From: an uncultured Collinsella sp.
GTDB lineage: Bacteria; Actinomycetota; Coriobacteriia; Coriobacteriales; Coriobacteriaceae
Direction of reading: 5' to 3'
Assembly: GCA_947642445.1 (NCBI GenBank)
Contig: CANRSF010000023.1
Location: forward strand, 1 to 33,287
Length of the DNA: 33,287 nt
Made by a program: the position numbers and the translations under genes. Under the pieces are notes generated by a model. It was not told the DNA's origin, searched no databases, and was given only the letters and a program-made list of their open reading frames with translations. Below, in pieces: positions 12,258 through 21,147 of this stretch. How positions within the stretch are numbered: position 1 is the first letter of the stretch; every line of letters begins with the position of its first letter.

Positions 12258-14609
12258 ATGGCAGATTCCAGCAAAAAGATGCAGATCGTGTTTGCCTCGG
12301 CCGAGTGCGCACCGTTTGTGAAGACCGGTGGCCTGGGCGACGTGGCGGGCTCGCTGCCTGCGGCGCTCGTGCGCGCCGGCGCCGAGGTCATCGTCATGGT
12401 GCCCAAGTACGCCACCATCAAGGACGAGTACAAGGCGCAGATGGAGCACTTTGCCGACTTTTACGTGAGCCTGGGCTGGCGCAACGAGTACTGCGGTCTC
12501 GAGAAGCTCGAGCACGACGGCGTCACCTATATGTTCATCGACAACGAGCGCTACTTTGCGCGCGACTATCCGTACGGCTTCTTTGATGACGGCGAGCGCT
12601 TCGCGTTTTTCTCCAAGGCCATCACCGAGAGTCTGCAGCACCTGCCGGCCGGTTTTGAGTGTGACATCCTGCACTGCAATGACTGGCAGACGGCACTGGC
12701 GCCCGTGTTCTTGCGCGAGTTCTACCAGGGCCTGCCGCTGTACGACCGCGTCAAGACCGTATTCTCGATCCACAACGTGGCGTTCCAAGGCCAGTTTAGC
12801 GACACCGTGATGGAGGACATCCTGGGCGTGGCGCACATTCCGGCGGCCGCCTCGCAGCTGCGTTGCGACGCCTGCAGCATCAACTACATGCTGGGCGCGC
12901 TGCGCTATGCCGATGCCATCACCACGGTGAGCCCCACCTATGCCAGCGAGATCCAGACGCCCGAGTTTGGCGAGGGCCTGGACGGCGTTCTGCGCGAGCG
13001 CTCCTATGCGCTGCAGGGCATTTTGAACGGCATTGACGTGGCGGGCTTTGACCCGGCGACCGACAAGCGCATTGCCGCCAACTACACCGTGGAGGACCGT
13101 TCTGGTAAGGCCGTGTGCAAGGCCAAGCTGCAGGAAGAGCTGGGGCTCGAGGTTCGCGACGATCGTCCGCTCATGGTGATGGTCACGCGCCTGACGCGCC
13201 AGAAGGGCATGGACCTGGTCATGTACGCGCTCGACCGCATTTTGGCCGGCGGCGTGCAGGTGGCGGTGCTGGGCACCGGCGACCGCGACTACGAGGACGG
13301 TCTACGCTACTTCCAGGGCAAGTACCCCGGCACCATGGCCGCACGCATTGAGTTCGATCCGGCGCTGTCACAGCGCATGTATGCTGCCGCCGACATGTTC
13401 CTGATGCCTTCGAAGTTTGAGCCCTGCGGCCTGTCGCAGATCATCGCCATGCGCTACGGCACCCTGCCCATCGTGCGCGAGACCGGTGGTCTGAAGGACA
13501 CCGTGATCCCGTATAACGAGTTTACCGGCGAGGGCACAGGCTTCTCGTTTAGTAACTTTAACGGCGACGAGATGGGCGACGCCGTGTTCCGTGCGGCACG
13601 CCTGTTCTGGGACAACCGCGATGCCTGGAACCAGCTGGTCACGCAGGCCATGAGCCAGGACTTTAGCTGGACGCGCTCGGCCGACAAGTATCTGGACCTG
13701 TACTTCTTTATGCATCCGGAGATTGAGAGGCCAGCGGCTGTTGTCGACGAGCCTGAGGCTGTTGCTGAGCCGGTGGCCGCCGAGGAGCCCAAGGCCGAGG
13801 AGAAGTCTGTTGAGGCTGAGCCCGCAAAGGCCGAGCCTGAGGTGAAGGCTGAGGTTGCTCCCAAGGCAGAGGTCGAGGTCAAGCCTGCTGTAAAGCCCGC
13901 AGCTAAGAAGACCGCGACTCGTAAGACGACGGCGAAGAAGGCCACGACCACGAAAGCCGCTGCGAGCAAGACCGCGACCGCGAGCAAGACCACCGCTGCC
14001 AAGACAACGACCGCGCGCAAGCGCACCACCGCCGCTGCCAAGAAAGCCGCCGAGGCCGAGGCTGCTCCCGAGGTAAAGGCCGAGGTCGCAGAGGCCAAGC
14101 CGGCCGCCAAGGCTCCGGCAAAGACCGCTGCCAAGAAGACGACCACGACCGCCAAGAAGGCAACGACCGTCAAGAAGAACACGGCAACGAAGTCGACGGC
14201 CGTCAAGGCTACTGCGACCAAGGCCGCTCCGAAGGCCGCCGCAAATGCTACTGCGACCAAGGCCGAGGAGGCAGCCGCCGAGCCCAAGGCCGAGGCAGCT
14301 GTCGAGGCCAAGCCGACCGCCAAGACCACCACGCGCAAGCGCACTGCAACGACGGCCAAAAAGACCACGACCAAGGCTGCTGCTCCTAAGGCAGAGGCTA
14401 TGCCCGCCGCCGTCAAAGAGGAGACCAAGCCCGAGCCGGCACCGAAGGCCGCCGAGGTCAAGGCTAAGACCAAGGCTGCCCCGAAGGCGGAGGCTAAGCC
14501 CGAGCCTGCCAAGGAGACCCCGGTCTCCCCTGCCGCTCCGACCGAGAAAAAGGCTCCGACCAAGAAGACTTCCGTCCGCAAGGCAACGGCCACCCGCAAG
14601 CGCCGCTAA
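12258..14609 (+). CDS. glgA: Glycogen synthase with very long Lys/Ala/Thr-rich tail
   Basis: 783 residues against about 475-490 for ordinary GlgA. The GT5 core uses ADP-glucose to extend alpha-1,4 glucan chains. It shows K22 in KTGGLGDVAG, FSIHNVAFQG, the TVSPTYASEIQ block, ILNGID, and the catalytic E388 in PSKFEPCGLSQ; it ends near HPEIERP (residue 492). Residues about 493-783 are a low-complexity tail: first an acidic Glu/Ala/Val/Pro section, then alternating basic (KKTATRKTTAKK type) and acidic (AEAAPEVKAEV type) blocks, ending RKATATRKRR. This resembles histone H1 or block polyampholytes. The reading frame is intact and codon use follows neighbours, so it is not a frameshift. The start at 12258 is chosen because GGGAG precedes it; the ATG at 12246 has none. 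Last gene of the operon. Confidence 0.95.
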   Translation: MADSSKKMQIVFASAECAPFVKTGGLGDVAGSLPAALVRAGAEVIVMVPKYATIKDEYKAQMEHFADFYVSLGWRNEYCGLEKLEHDGVTYMFIDNERYFARDYPYGFFDDGERFAFFSKAITESLQHLPAGFECDILHCNDWQTALAPVFLREFYQGLPLYDRVKTVFSIHNVAFQGQFSDTVMEDILGVAHIPAAASQLRCDACSINYMLGALRYADAITTVSPTYASEIQTPEFGEGLDGVLRERSYALQGILNGIDVAGFDPATDKRIAANYTVEDRSGKAVCKAKLQEELGLEVRDDRPLMVMVTRLTRQKGMDLVMYALDRILAGGVQVAVLGTGDRDYEDGLRYFQGKYPGTMAARIEFDPALSQRMYAAADMFLMPSKFEPCGLSQIIAMRYGTLPIVRETGGLKDTVIPYNEFTGEGTGFSFSNFNGDEMGDAVFRAARLFWDNRDAWNQLVTQAMSQDFSWTRSADKYLDLYFFMHPEIERPAAVVDEPEAVAEPVAAEEPKAEEKSVEAEPAKAEPEVKAEVAPKAEVEVKPAVKPAAKKTATRKTTAKKATTTKAAASKTATASKTTAAKTTTARKRTTAAAKKAAEAEAAPEVKAEVAEAKPAAKAPAKTAAKKTTTTAKKATTVKKNTATKSTAVKATATKAAPKAAANATATKAEEAAAEPKAEAAVEAKPTAKTTTRKRTATTAKKTTTKAAAPKAEAMPAAVKEETKPEPAPKAAEVKAKTKAAPKAEAKPEPAKETPVSPAAPTEKKAPTKKTSVRKATATRKRR

Positions 14610-14644
14610 TCCAGACGATCCAAAACCTCATTAAACCCTAAGCA

Positions 14645-14676
14645 AGGGGCGCTCCAACCGGGCGCCCCTTCTCTGT
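14645..14676 (+). terminator. Terminator after glgA
   Basis: AGGGGCGC (14645-14652) pairs with GCGCCCCT (14662-14669) over a 9-nt loop, followed by a T-rich TTCTCTGTT. It closes the glycogen operon before the separately promoted GH13-GH77 gene. Confidence 0.85.
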
Positions 14677-14683
14677 TAATAGT

Positions 14684-14764
14684 TGGTAAAACGATTTTCT
14701 AGGACAACCGTTCGCCGATGGTAAACGGATGTTGTTTATACAGCCTATGTACAACAGATATACT
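14684..14764 (+). promoter_or_regulatory. Operators and candidate promoter of GH13-GH77 gene
   Basis: TGGTAAAAC at 14684-14692 and TGGTAAAC at 14719-14726 repeat the motif found before glgB. Candidate -10 boxes are TATACA at 14737-14742 and TATACT at 14759-14764; no convincing -35 stands at 17 nt for either. The second operator would lie within or next to the promoter. Shared operators imply joint control of glycogen synthesis and glucan trimming. Confidence 0.55.
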
Positions 14765-14825
14765 TACATCCTGTGCGTAAAGCCCATGGCCAGCAGGCCG
14801 TGATTCTATTGAACTGGACCGTATT

Positions 14826-17800
14826 ATGAGATTGATACACAACAGCCGTCTGCCGCAGTTTCGCACTCCGTTTGGCGCTGTGACCATAGGAACTTCCGTT
14901 TCGCTGTCGGTAATTTTGGAGGATGCCGACCCCAACCAGGCAACGCTTACGCTGCGAACCTGGGTCGATGAGATCGGGGAAACTCTGTATCCCATGACGC
15001 ACGAGGGCGACGGCATCTTTACCGTAGAGCTTGAGTGCACCGAGCCCTGTCTTATCTGGTACAGCTTTATCTGCAATATCGAGGGCCAGCCCGAGGTTCG
15101 TCTGGGCGCACCGCAGGGCCGCACCGGCGGCGAGGGCGTAACCTACGACTACGCCGAGGTTCCGTCGTTCCAGGTCACCGTCTACAAGCACCGCGAAGTT
15201 CGTCCCGAGTGGTACGAGCGCGGCATGGTCTACCAGATCTTCCCCGACCGTTATGCCCGCGACGAAAACTGGCGCGAGCGCACGCTGGCCGAAGTCGAAA
15301 AGCCGCGCAACGGAATCCAGCGCCGCATGGTCGAGGACTGGAACGAGCCGCCCGTATACGAGCGCGCTGATGACGGCTCCATCAAGACCTGGGACTTCTA
15401 CGGCGGCTCGCTCAAGGGCATCCAGGAAGACCTGCCCCGCATCGCCGAGCTGGGCTTTACGGCCATCTACCTCAACCCCATCTTTGAAGCCGCGAGCAAC
15501 CACCGCTACGACACGGCCGACTACACCAAGATCGACCCGATCCTGGGCACTGAGCAGGACTTTACCGAGCTTTGCCAGGCAGCCGAGAAGCTGGGCATCT
15601 CCATCATCCTGGACGGCGTGTTCAACCACACGGGCGACGACTCGATCTACTTTAACCGCTACGGCAACTATCCCGGTGTGGGCGCGTGGCAGAGCGAGGA
15701 TTCGCCGTGGCGCGATGCGTTTTATTTCCACGAGGACGGCTCGTACGACTGCTGGTGGGGCGTGGGCAATATGCCCGCCATCAATGAGAGCTCTGATCTG
15801 GTACGCGAGCGGCTCCTGGGCAAGGACGGCGTGATTCGTAAATGGCTACGTGCCGGCGCTCATGGCTGGCGCCTAGACGTGGCCGACGAGCTTTCCGATG
15901 ACTTCCTGGCCGAGATCAAAAAGGCCGTGCTCGCCGAGAAGCCTGATGCACTGTTGCTCGGCGAAGTCTGGGAAGACGCCTCCAACAAGATCAGCTACGG
16001 CCATCTGCGCCGCTATCTGCAAGGCTCCGAGCTGGACTCGGCCATGGATTATCCCTTCCGCGACATGGTCATCGGCTTTTTGATGGGCTACAAGAACGCC
16101 TACCAGGCAGCCGAGGATATCGAAACCCTGCGCGAGAACTACCCGAGCGAGGCATTGTCCTGCGCGCTCAACCTGCTGTCGAGCCACGACCGCCCGCGTA
16201 TCATCTCGGTGCTCGGCGGCGGCCCCGACGAGTCGCAGCTGCCCGAGTGCGAGCGCAGCAAATGGCGCCTGGACGAGAACTCGATGGGCCTGGCCAAGAG
16301 CCGTTTTTGGCTCGCCACGCTCATGCAGATGACCTTCCCCGGCGTGCCTTCGATCTATTACGGCGACGAATACGGCCTGGAGGGTCTAACCGATCCGGGC
16401 AACCGCCGCACCCTGCCGACCAAGGACCAACTGCACGACTTCGACACGCTGGCTATTGTCAAAAACGCCTCCGCCGTACGCCGCGCACTGCCGTTTATGA
16501 TCGACGGCGAGATCAAGGCCTTCGCGCTCAACGACGAGGTGCTGGCATACAACCGCACGGGCAAGGATGGCGAGTCCGCGACGGTTATCATCAACCGTAG
16601 TCTGCGCAATTCGCACCGCGTGACGATTCCGGCGCTCGACGAATGCGCGAGTGACGTGATCAGCGGTCACGAGTGCGAGATCCACAACGGCACGGTTACG
16701 CTCGACCTGTACCCGTTGGGCTCTTCGATCATCTATCACCATGCCGAGCAGCGCCTGCAAGAGCCGCTTGATCACGGCGCGGGCGTCGTGTGCCACATCA
16801 CCTCGGTACCGACCGATGACGGCAAGCCCGGCACAATCGGCGCACCCACGCGTCGCTTTATCGACCATCTGGCCGCTATGGGCATGCATTACTGGCAGGT
16901 TCTGCCTGTCAACCCGACGGACTTCTTCCGCTCCCCTTACGCCGGTCCTTCGGCCTTTGCAGGCAATATCGACCTGCTGCCCGAGAGCCACGAGGAGCTG
17001 GCCGCCGACTTTGAGACCTGGAAGGCCCGCGGCGGCGAGGATGCCGATCCGCTGTACACCGCGTTTAAACATCGCAATGCCGATTGGCTCGAGAAGTACT
17101 GCGTCTACATGGCCGTTAAGAAGTACTTTGAGGGCGAGTCGCGCCACGATTGGCCGGCCGATGTCGCGCGCTACAACGAGCATCTGATTGACGACAAGCG
17201 TTTCCACGACGAGGCAGAGTTGCAGGCGTACATGCAGTACCGCTTTGACCTTGCCTGGTGCGAGCTCATGAACTATGCGCACAAGAAGGGCATCGAGGTC
17301 ATCGGCGATATCCCTATGTATGTCTCGGACGATTCGGCCGACGCGTGGAGCGAGCCCGAGAACTTCTGGCTGTCCGATACCGGCAAGGCAATTGAGATTT
17401 CGGGCGCGCCGCCCGACAACTTTGCGCCCGAGGGTCAGGTGTGGGGCAACCCGACGTTCCGCTGGGACCACATGAAGCAGAACGGCTACCGCTGGTGGAT
17501 GGATCGCCTGCGTCGTGCGTTTTCGCTCTACGACCGCGTGCGCCTGGATCACTTCCTGGGCTTCCACAGCTACTTTAGCATTCCCGCGGGTAAGGCCTGC
17601 GCCGACGGGCGTTGGCTGTCAGGCCCGGGCAAGGACCTGTTCCAGACCGCCTATGACGAGCTGGGTCCGCTCAACTTTATCGCCGAGGATCTGGGTTACC
17701 TGACGCCCGGCGTTCGCGCCATGGCTTCGACTTGCGGCTTCCCCGGTATGGACGTACTGGAGTTTAGCGATTACGACGTTCGTTGCGGCGTGCACCCTAC

Positions 17801-18122
17801 GCCCGGCAAGATCCTGTACACATCGACGCATGACACGTCGACGCTCGCGGGTTGGTGCACGCGCTCCTTTGCGGGCGGCGACGAGCCGAGCGGTGTTGAG
17901 GTGGCAGCCAAGCTGATGAGCGACGCGCTGACAAGCGACGCTCCCCTGGTGATGATGCCGCTGCAGGACGTGCTGGGGCTTGGCGACGACACGCGCATGA
18001 ACGTACCGGGCGTGGCCACGGGCAACTGGACCTGGCAGGCTGACGAGGCCGACGTTGCGGCCGCCGAGAGTAAAACCGCACAGCTCCTGCGCAACACGCA
18101 TAGATTCTGGGGCGAAGCGTGA
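14826..18122 (+). CDS. GH13 glucanase fused to GH77 4-alpha-glucanotransferase
   Basis: 1098 residues with two complete enzymes. Residues 1 to about 120 form an N-terminal beta-sandwich (CBM34-like). Then comes a GH13 barrel of the neopullulanase/amylopullulanase type: YQIFPDRYA, DGVFNHTG, nucleophile D351 (GWRLDVADE), acid/base E380 (LLGEVWED) and D455 (LLSSHDRPR). After about residue 640 a MalQ-type GH77 domain begins (GAGVVCHITSVPT, YWQVLPVNPTD, SPYAGPSAFAGN), with D908 (RLDHFLGF), E954 (IAEDLGY) and D1003 (STHDTST). All six catalytic residues are present. The pair would hydrolyse alpha-1,4/1,6 links and disproportionate maltodextrins, completing GlgP-driven breakdown. No signal peptide, so cytoplasmic. 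The start ATG has only a weak GGACC site. It has its own promoter and terminator. Confidence 0.93.
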   Translation: MRLIHNSRLPQFRTPFGAVTIGTSVSLSVILEDADPNQATLTLRTWVDEIGETLYPMTHEGDGIFTVELECTEPCLIWYSFICNIEGQPEVRLGAPQGRTGGEGVTYDYAEVPSFQVTVYKHREVRPEWYERGMVYQIFPDRYARDENWRERTLAEVEKPRNGIQRRMVEDWNEPPVYERADDGSIKTWDFYGGSLKGIQEDLPRIAELGFTAIYLNPIFEAASNHRYDTADYTKIDPILGTEQDFTELCQAAEKLGISIILDGVFNHTGDDSIYFNRYGNYPGVGAWQSEDSPWRDAFYFHEDGSYDCWWGVGNMPAINESSDLVRERLLGKDGVIRKWLRAGAHGWRLDVADELSDDFLAEIKKAVLAEKPDALLLGEVWEDASNKISYGHLRRYLQGSELDSAMDYPFRDMVIGFLMGYKNAYQAAEDIETLRENYPSEALSCALNLLSSHDRPRIISVLGGGPDESQLPECERSKWRLDENSMGLAKSRFWLATLMQMTFPGVPSIYYGDEYGLEGLTDPGNRRTLPTKDQLHDFDTLAIVKNASAVRRALPFMIDGEIKAFALNDEVLAYNRTGKDGESATVIINRSLRNSHRVTIPALDECASDVISGHECEIHNGTVTLDLYPLGSSIIYHHAEQRLQEPLDHGAGVVCHITSVPTDDGKPGTIGAPTRRFIDHLAAMGMHYWQVLPVNPTDFFRSPYAGPSAFAGNIDLLPESHEELAADFETWKARGGEDADPLYTAFKHRNADWLEKYCVYMAVKKYFEGESRHDWPADVARYNEHLIDDKRFHDEAELQAYMQYRFDLAWCELMNYAHKKGIEVIGDIPMYVSDDSADAWSEPENFWLSDTGKAIEISGAPPDNFAPEGQVWGNPTFRWDHMKQNGYRWWMDRLRRAFSLYDRVRLDHFLGFHSYFSIPAGKACADGRWLSGPGKDLFQTAYDELGPLNFIAEDLGYLTPGVRAMASTCGFPGMDVLEFSDYDVRCGVHPTPGKILYTSTHDTSTLAGWCTRSFAGGDEPSGVEVAAKLMSDALTSDAPLVMMPLQDVLGLGDDTRMNVPGVATGNWTWQADEADVAAAESKTAQLLRNTHRFWGEA

Positions 18123-18166
18123 TAAAACGCCCGATATAGGGTACAGTTACAGACGTTTGAATTTTT

Positions 18167-18191
18167 GCGGGCAGAGTAATCTGCCCGCTTT
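18167..18191 (+). terminator. Terminator after GH13-GH77 gene
   Basis: GCGGGCAGA (18167-18175), loop GTAA, TCTGCCCGC (18180-18188), then TTTG. The stem is perfect over 9 bp, but the T-tract is short and the fmdB-like gene starts 20 nt later, so some read-through may feed that gene. Confidence 0.7.
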
Positions 18192-18210
18192 GTGCTGAAA
18201 AGGAAGTATT

Positions 18211-18447
18211 ATGGCGCGCTACGATTACAAGTGCTCGAGCTGCGGCAACGTGTTTGAGGTTGAGCATCCCATGTCCGAGACCCCCGAGGTCGTGTGCCCC
18301 AACTGCGGCGCTCCGGCCGCCAAGACGTTCTCGGCCAGCGGCATCAAGTTTGAGGGCAGCGGCTTCTACAACACCGACCAGCGAAGCGGCGGCTCCAGCA
18401 CCAGCGCCACCAGCGGCTGCTGCGCTAACTGCCCGCATAGCCACTAG
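18211..18447 (+). CDS. FmdB-family zinc ribbon protein
   Basis: 78 residues. It begins MARYDYKCSSCGNVFE and continues VCPNCG, two CxxC pairs that form the zinc ribbon of the FmdB/CxxC_CXXC_SSSS family, followed by the usual FSASGIKFEGSGFYNTD region and a Ser/Gly-rich, Cys-containing tail. The family is small and widespread; its function is not firmly known (first noted as a putative regulator in formamide/amide operons). The ATG follows AAAAGGAAG. It stands alone between two terminators, convergent with rsmB. Confidence 0.92.
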   Translation: MARYDYKCSSCGNVFEVEHPMSETPEVVCPNCGAPAAKTFSASGIKFEGSGFYNTDQRSGGSSTSATSGCCANCPHSH

Positions 18448-18457
18448 TGACAAGTGG

Positions 18458-18494
18458 CCCCGCGATCAAGCCCGATCGCGGGGTTGAATTTTTT
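18458..18494 (+). terminator. Terminator after FmdB-like gene
   Basis: CCCCGCGATC (18458-18467) pairs perfectly with GATCGCGGGG (18474-18483), loop AAGCCC, followed by TTGAATTTTTT. A classic strong intrinsic terminator. Confidence 0.93.
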
Positions 18495-18544
18495 CAGGAA
18501 TGAACAACGCCCCGGCGACTGGTCTGGGGTTGCGCCACGAAAAC

Positions 18545-18682
18545 GGCCTATCTACTACGTTTGACCCGTATAGTCCGAGCACACCTGCGTTTTTACAAAA
18601 TCGACGAGCCGTCTACCTGCGGTTTTGAATTCGCTAAATTCGGCATGGTTGGGGGTAATGGGTTTAATGTAGTAGATAGGCC
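18545..18682. repeat. Inverted-repeat element between convergent genes
   Basis: GGCCTATCTACTAC at 18545-18558 and its exact inverse GTAGTAGATAGGCC at 18669-18682 bound a 138-nt segment. The similarity continues imperfectly inward for a further 10 or so bases (ACGTTTGACCC against ACATTAAACCC). The interior has no gene. It lies between the fmdB-like terminator and the end of rsmB, a typical site for small palindromic or MITE-like elements, and may also block convergent transcription. Confidence 0.55.
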
Positions 18683-18719
18683 CATTTCATGGCAAGCGGG
18701 TCAACCCTCGGGTGCCGTA

Positions 18720-20120
18720 TTAGTTGCGCACCAGCCTGGCGCAGAAGTGGCCGTCGTAGGAGTCGGCGTTAACGGGCACGCTTTGGAAGAGGCCTCGATC
18801 GTTCTGACGTACGGAGACAAGCTTCTTAGCCTGATCGAACTCGGGGAGCTGCAGGATCTGCGCCTCGGAGAGTGGCGCCACGGTAAAGCCGGTACCCTCG
18901 GGTGAGTTCAGGAAAGCGTCCACCACCTGCGTGTTCTCCTCGTCGAAGACCGAGCACGTCGCATAGATGAGCTCGCCACCGGCAGCCACGCGCGCGGCAG
19001 CCTCTTTGAGCATCGTCAGCTGCAGTTTGGGCAACTCGGTCGTAACGTCATTCTCAGTTAGGCGCCACGGGATCTCGGGATGACGGCGCATGGTGCCGGT
19101 GCCCGAGCACGGCGCATCGATAAAGACCGTGTCGAACTTAACCGGCTCGCCAAGCATGGCATCAAACGATGTGAGCACCTCATCAAGCTCGCAAGCATCA
19201 CCCGAAACCGTACGAACGCCCTGAATACCGGCCTTATGCAGGCGAGCGAGATTTAGATCGCACTTGCGATCATGAAGATCGAGCGCCGTATGCTGACGCT
19301 CATAGCCCGCACGCTTGGCCTGGCACATCATCACATAGGTCTTGGTGCCACGACCGGCACCAATCTCAAGGCAGCCACCAGGGCGCGTGGCAGCTGTGGC
19401 GATAAGTTGCGCGTTGAGATCAGATGCCACCGCGGCAGCACGCTCAAACACACCCGAAGCAACGGTAACCTGGGCATCAACCGGGGCATGGCAGCCCGGG
19501 AAGACAGGCGCAACGAGCTGCGAAATATACGGATCGAGCTTAGTCGCAAAGGCGTTCTCATGCAGGGCCAGCGGCGCGGGGGCCAGATTGCCGGCAAAGT
19601 TAAGCGCACCCTCGGGCGTGTCAAACGACGCCATAATGCGAGCGCACAGCCAGCGAGGAAGACCCATCAGGCGCGACAGACGAACCAAGCGTCGCTCAGA
19701 CTCATCCACATCGGACGCAGTAGCAAAGTCCTCAACATTGTCCGCAACCTTATGCAGCACCGCGTTAGCCAGGCCCGCGGCAGACTTAGCACCGCAGCGA
19801 ACCAGCTCAACACCCTGACTTACGGCAACGCGGCCAGGCGTATGCAGATAGAGCACCTCGAAGGCCGAGATACGAAGCGCCATTCGAACACGCGGTGCAA
19901 CCTTTTTGGGTTTATCGAGAAACTGGTCGAGCAGCTCATCCAAAATGCCCTGTGTGGCGGCAACGCCCAGCGCCAAGCGGGCGGCAAATGCAGAATCGCG
20001 CTGGTCGATGGCCTTGGCCGTAGCGCGAGCAGAGAGCACGTCACGCGCATACATGCCGCGGCGATCGGCTTCCATTAGCACATCGAGCGCAAGCTTGCGC
20101 GCGGGAGACAGCTTGCTCAT
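18720..20120 (-). CDS. rsmB: 16S rRNA (cytosine-C5) methyltransferase
   Basis: 466 residues. The N-terminal NusB-like RNA-binding domain (ARKLALDVLMEADRRG through VLHKVADNVEDF) is followed by a class I methyltransferase: GGCLEIGAGRGTKT (SAM-binding motif I), FDTVFIDAPCSGTGTMRRHPE and IYATCSVFDEENTQVV. The Cys in PCSGTG and the Cys in TCSV are the two catalytic cysteines of m5C RNA methyltransferases. RsmB methylates C967 of E. coli 16S rRNA. The ATG at 20120 overlaps the fmt stop by ATGA, implying coupled translation; an upstream frame start at 20168 lies within fmt and is rejected. The fmt-rsmB order is widely conserved. No terminator is obvious right after the stop. Confidence 0.94.
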   Translation of the reverse strand: MSKLSPARKLALDVLMEADRRGMYARDVLSARATAKAIDQRDSAFAARLALGVAATQGILDELLDQFLDKPKKVAPRVRMALRISAFEVLYLHTPGRVAVSQGVELVRCGAKSAAGLANAVLHKVADNVEDFATASDVDESERRLVRLSRLMGLPRWLCARIMASFDTPEGALNFAGNLAPAPLALHENAFATKLDPYISQLVAPVFPGCHAPVDAQVTVASGVFERAAAVASDLNAQLIATAATRPGGCLEIGAGRGTKTYVMMCQAKRAGYERQHTALDLHDRKCDLNLARLHKAGIQGVRTVSGDACELDEVLTSFDAMLGEPVKFDTVFIDAPCSGTGTMRRHPEIPWRLTENDVTTELPKLQLTMLKEAAARVAAGGELIYATCSVFDEENTQVVDAFLNSPEGTGFTVAPLSEAQILQLPEFDQAKKLVSVRQNDRGLFQSVPVNADSYDGHFCARLVRN

Positions 20121-21037
20121 GACAAAACACCCCAGATAAGATCGGCACCCTGCAGGCCAGCAGCCCAAGCAGAAGCATCCATGGCACGCTTGCCATCGGG
20201 CTTAACCTCGAGCAACTCAATCGAGCCATCGAAAAGACCCAGGTAAACACGCTTGTTCTTAACGTCAACAGCGCCCTCGCCAAGCGAAACATCGGCCAGC
20301 GCAGTATCGAGCACGCGAACGGTCTTGCCGGCAATCACGCAGCGAGCAGGTGCGGTATCGGACGAAGCAAGCACATGACGCACGCAATCGAGCGCCGCCA
20401 TCTGCGGATCAAGACGCATCTCCTGCTTGGAAATCTTCGCAGCATGGGTGACAAGCGACTCATCCTGCTCGATCCACACCGCCGTACCATCGGCAAGCGA
20501 CGGTAGCGTATCGGCCAGCAGCTTACCGCCAAGCTCACCAAGCTCCATGGTCAGCGCCTCAGCATGCTTACCGGCAACCGACGTGGAAGCCTGAGCACAA
20601 TAAGCACCAGTATCCACGCCATGTCCAATGCGCATAATGGAAACGCCGGCAACCTCATCACCAGCGAGAATCGCACGCTGAATAGGAGCAGCCCCACGCC
20701 AGCGAGGCAGCAAGGACGCATGAACATTCACAATACCAAGCGGCGCCATATGCAGCACCTCATCCGGCAAAATGCAACCATAAGCAGCCACACAGAAAAT
20801 ATCGGCTTGCGCAGCTTGGAGCGCCTCAACAACCTCGGCCGTCATACGATTAGCCTCGACAACGGGTAACCCCAGCTCAAGCGCGCGAGCCTTAACAGGA
20901 GACGGCTCCAGCTTCTTACCACGCCCACGAACAGCATCAGGACGAGTAACAACAAGCGCAATCTCATTCCCAGCCTCAACAAGCGAAGTCAAAGAAGGCA
21001 CAGCAAAATCAGGCGTACCCATAAACACAATACGCAT
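20117..21037 (-). CDS. fmt: Methionyl-tRNA formyltransferase
   Basis: 306 residues, family-typical. It formylates the amino group of initiator Met-tRNA using 10-formyltetrahydrofolate. Visible features are MRIVFMGTPDFAVPSL at the N-terminus, FCVAAYGCILPDEVL, the active-site block GIVNVHASLLPRWRGAAPIQRAI, and a C-terminal OB-like domain carrying the tRNA-binding part (GKTVRVLDTALADVS and onward). The ATG follows AGGAGA. The order def-fmt-rsmB on one strand matches many bacteria; here a terminator and a palindromic element separate def from fmt, so fmt-rsmB may have their own promoter, which I could not identify with confidence in 21038-21147. Confidence 0.96.
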   Translation of the reverse strand: MRIVFMGTPDFAVPSLTSLVEAGNEIALVVTRPDAVRGRGKKLEPSPVKARALELGLPVVEANRMTAEVVEALQAAQADIFCVAAYGCILPDEVLHMAPLGIVNVHASLLPRWRGAAPIQRAILAGDEVAGVSIMRIGHGVDTGAYCAQASTSVAGKHAEALTMELGELGGKLLADTLPSLADGTAVWIEQDESLVTHAAKISKQEMRLDPQMAALDCVRHVLASSDTAPARCVIAGKTVRVLDTALADVSLGEGAVDVKNKRVYLGLFDGSIELLEVKPDGKRAMDASAWAAGLQGADLIWGVLS

Positions 21038-21147
21038 AAAAGTTAGTCTCCTCTCAATAACGAGCCGAGACGGCTACAAAAAAGCGTTTCAGGTCGCAAG
21101 CGCACCCAGCCGCAAGAACAGTTCAACAAAGACAAATATACCCAAAA

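Noticed and set aside
13722..14606. Frameshift or assembly artefact creating the GlgA tail
   Set aside because: Frame, codon preference and lack of stops continue smoothly to a normal stop followed by a terminator, and GlgB has an independent tail of the same kind.
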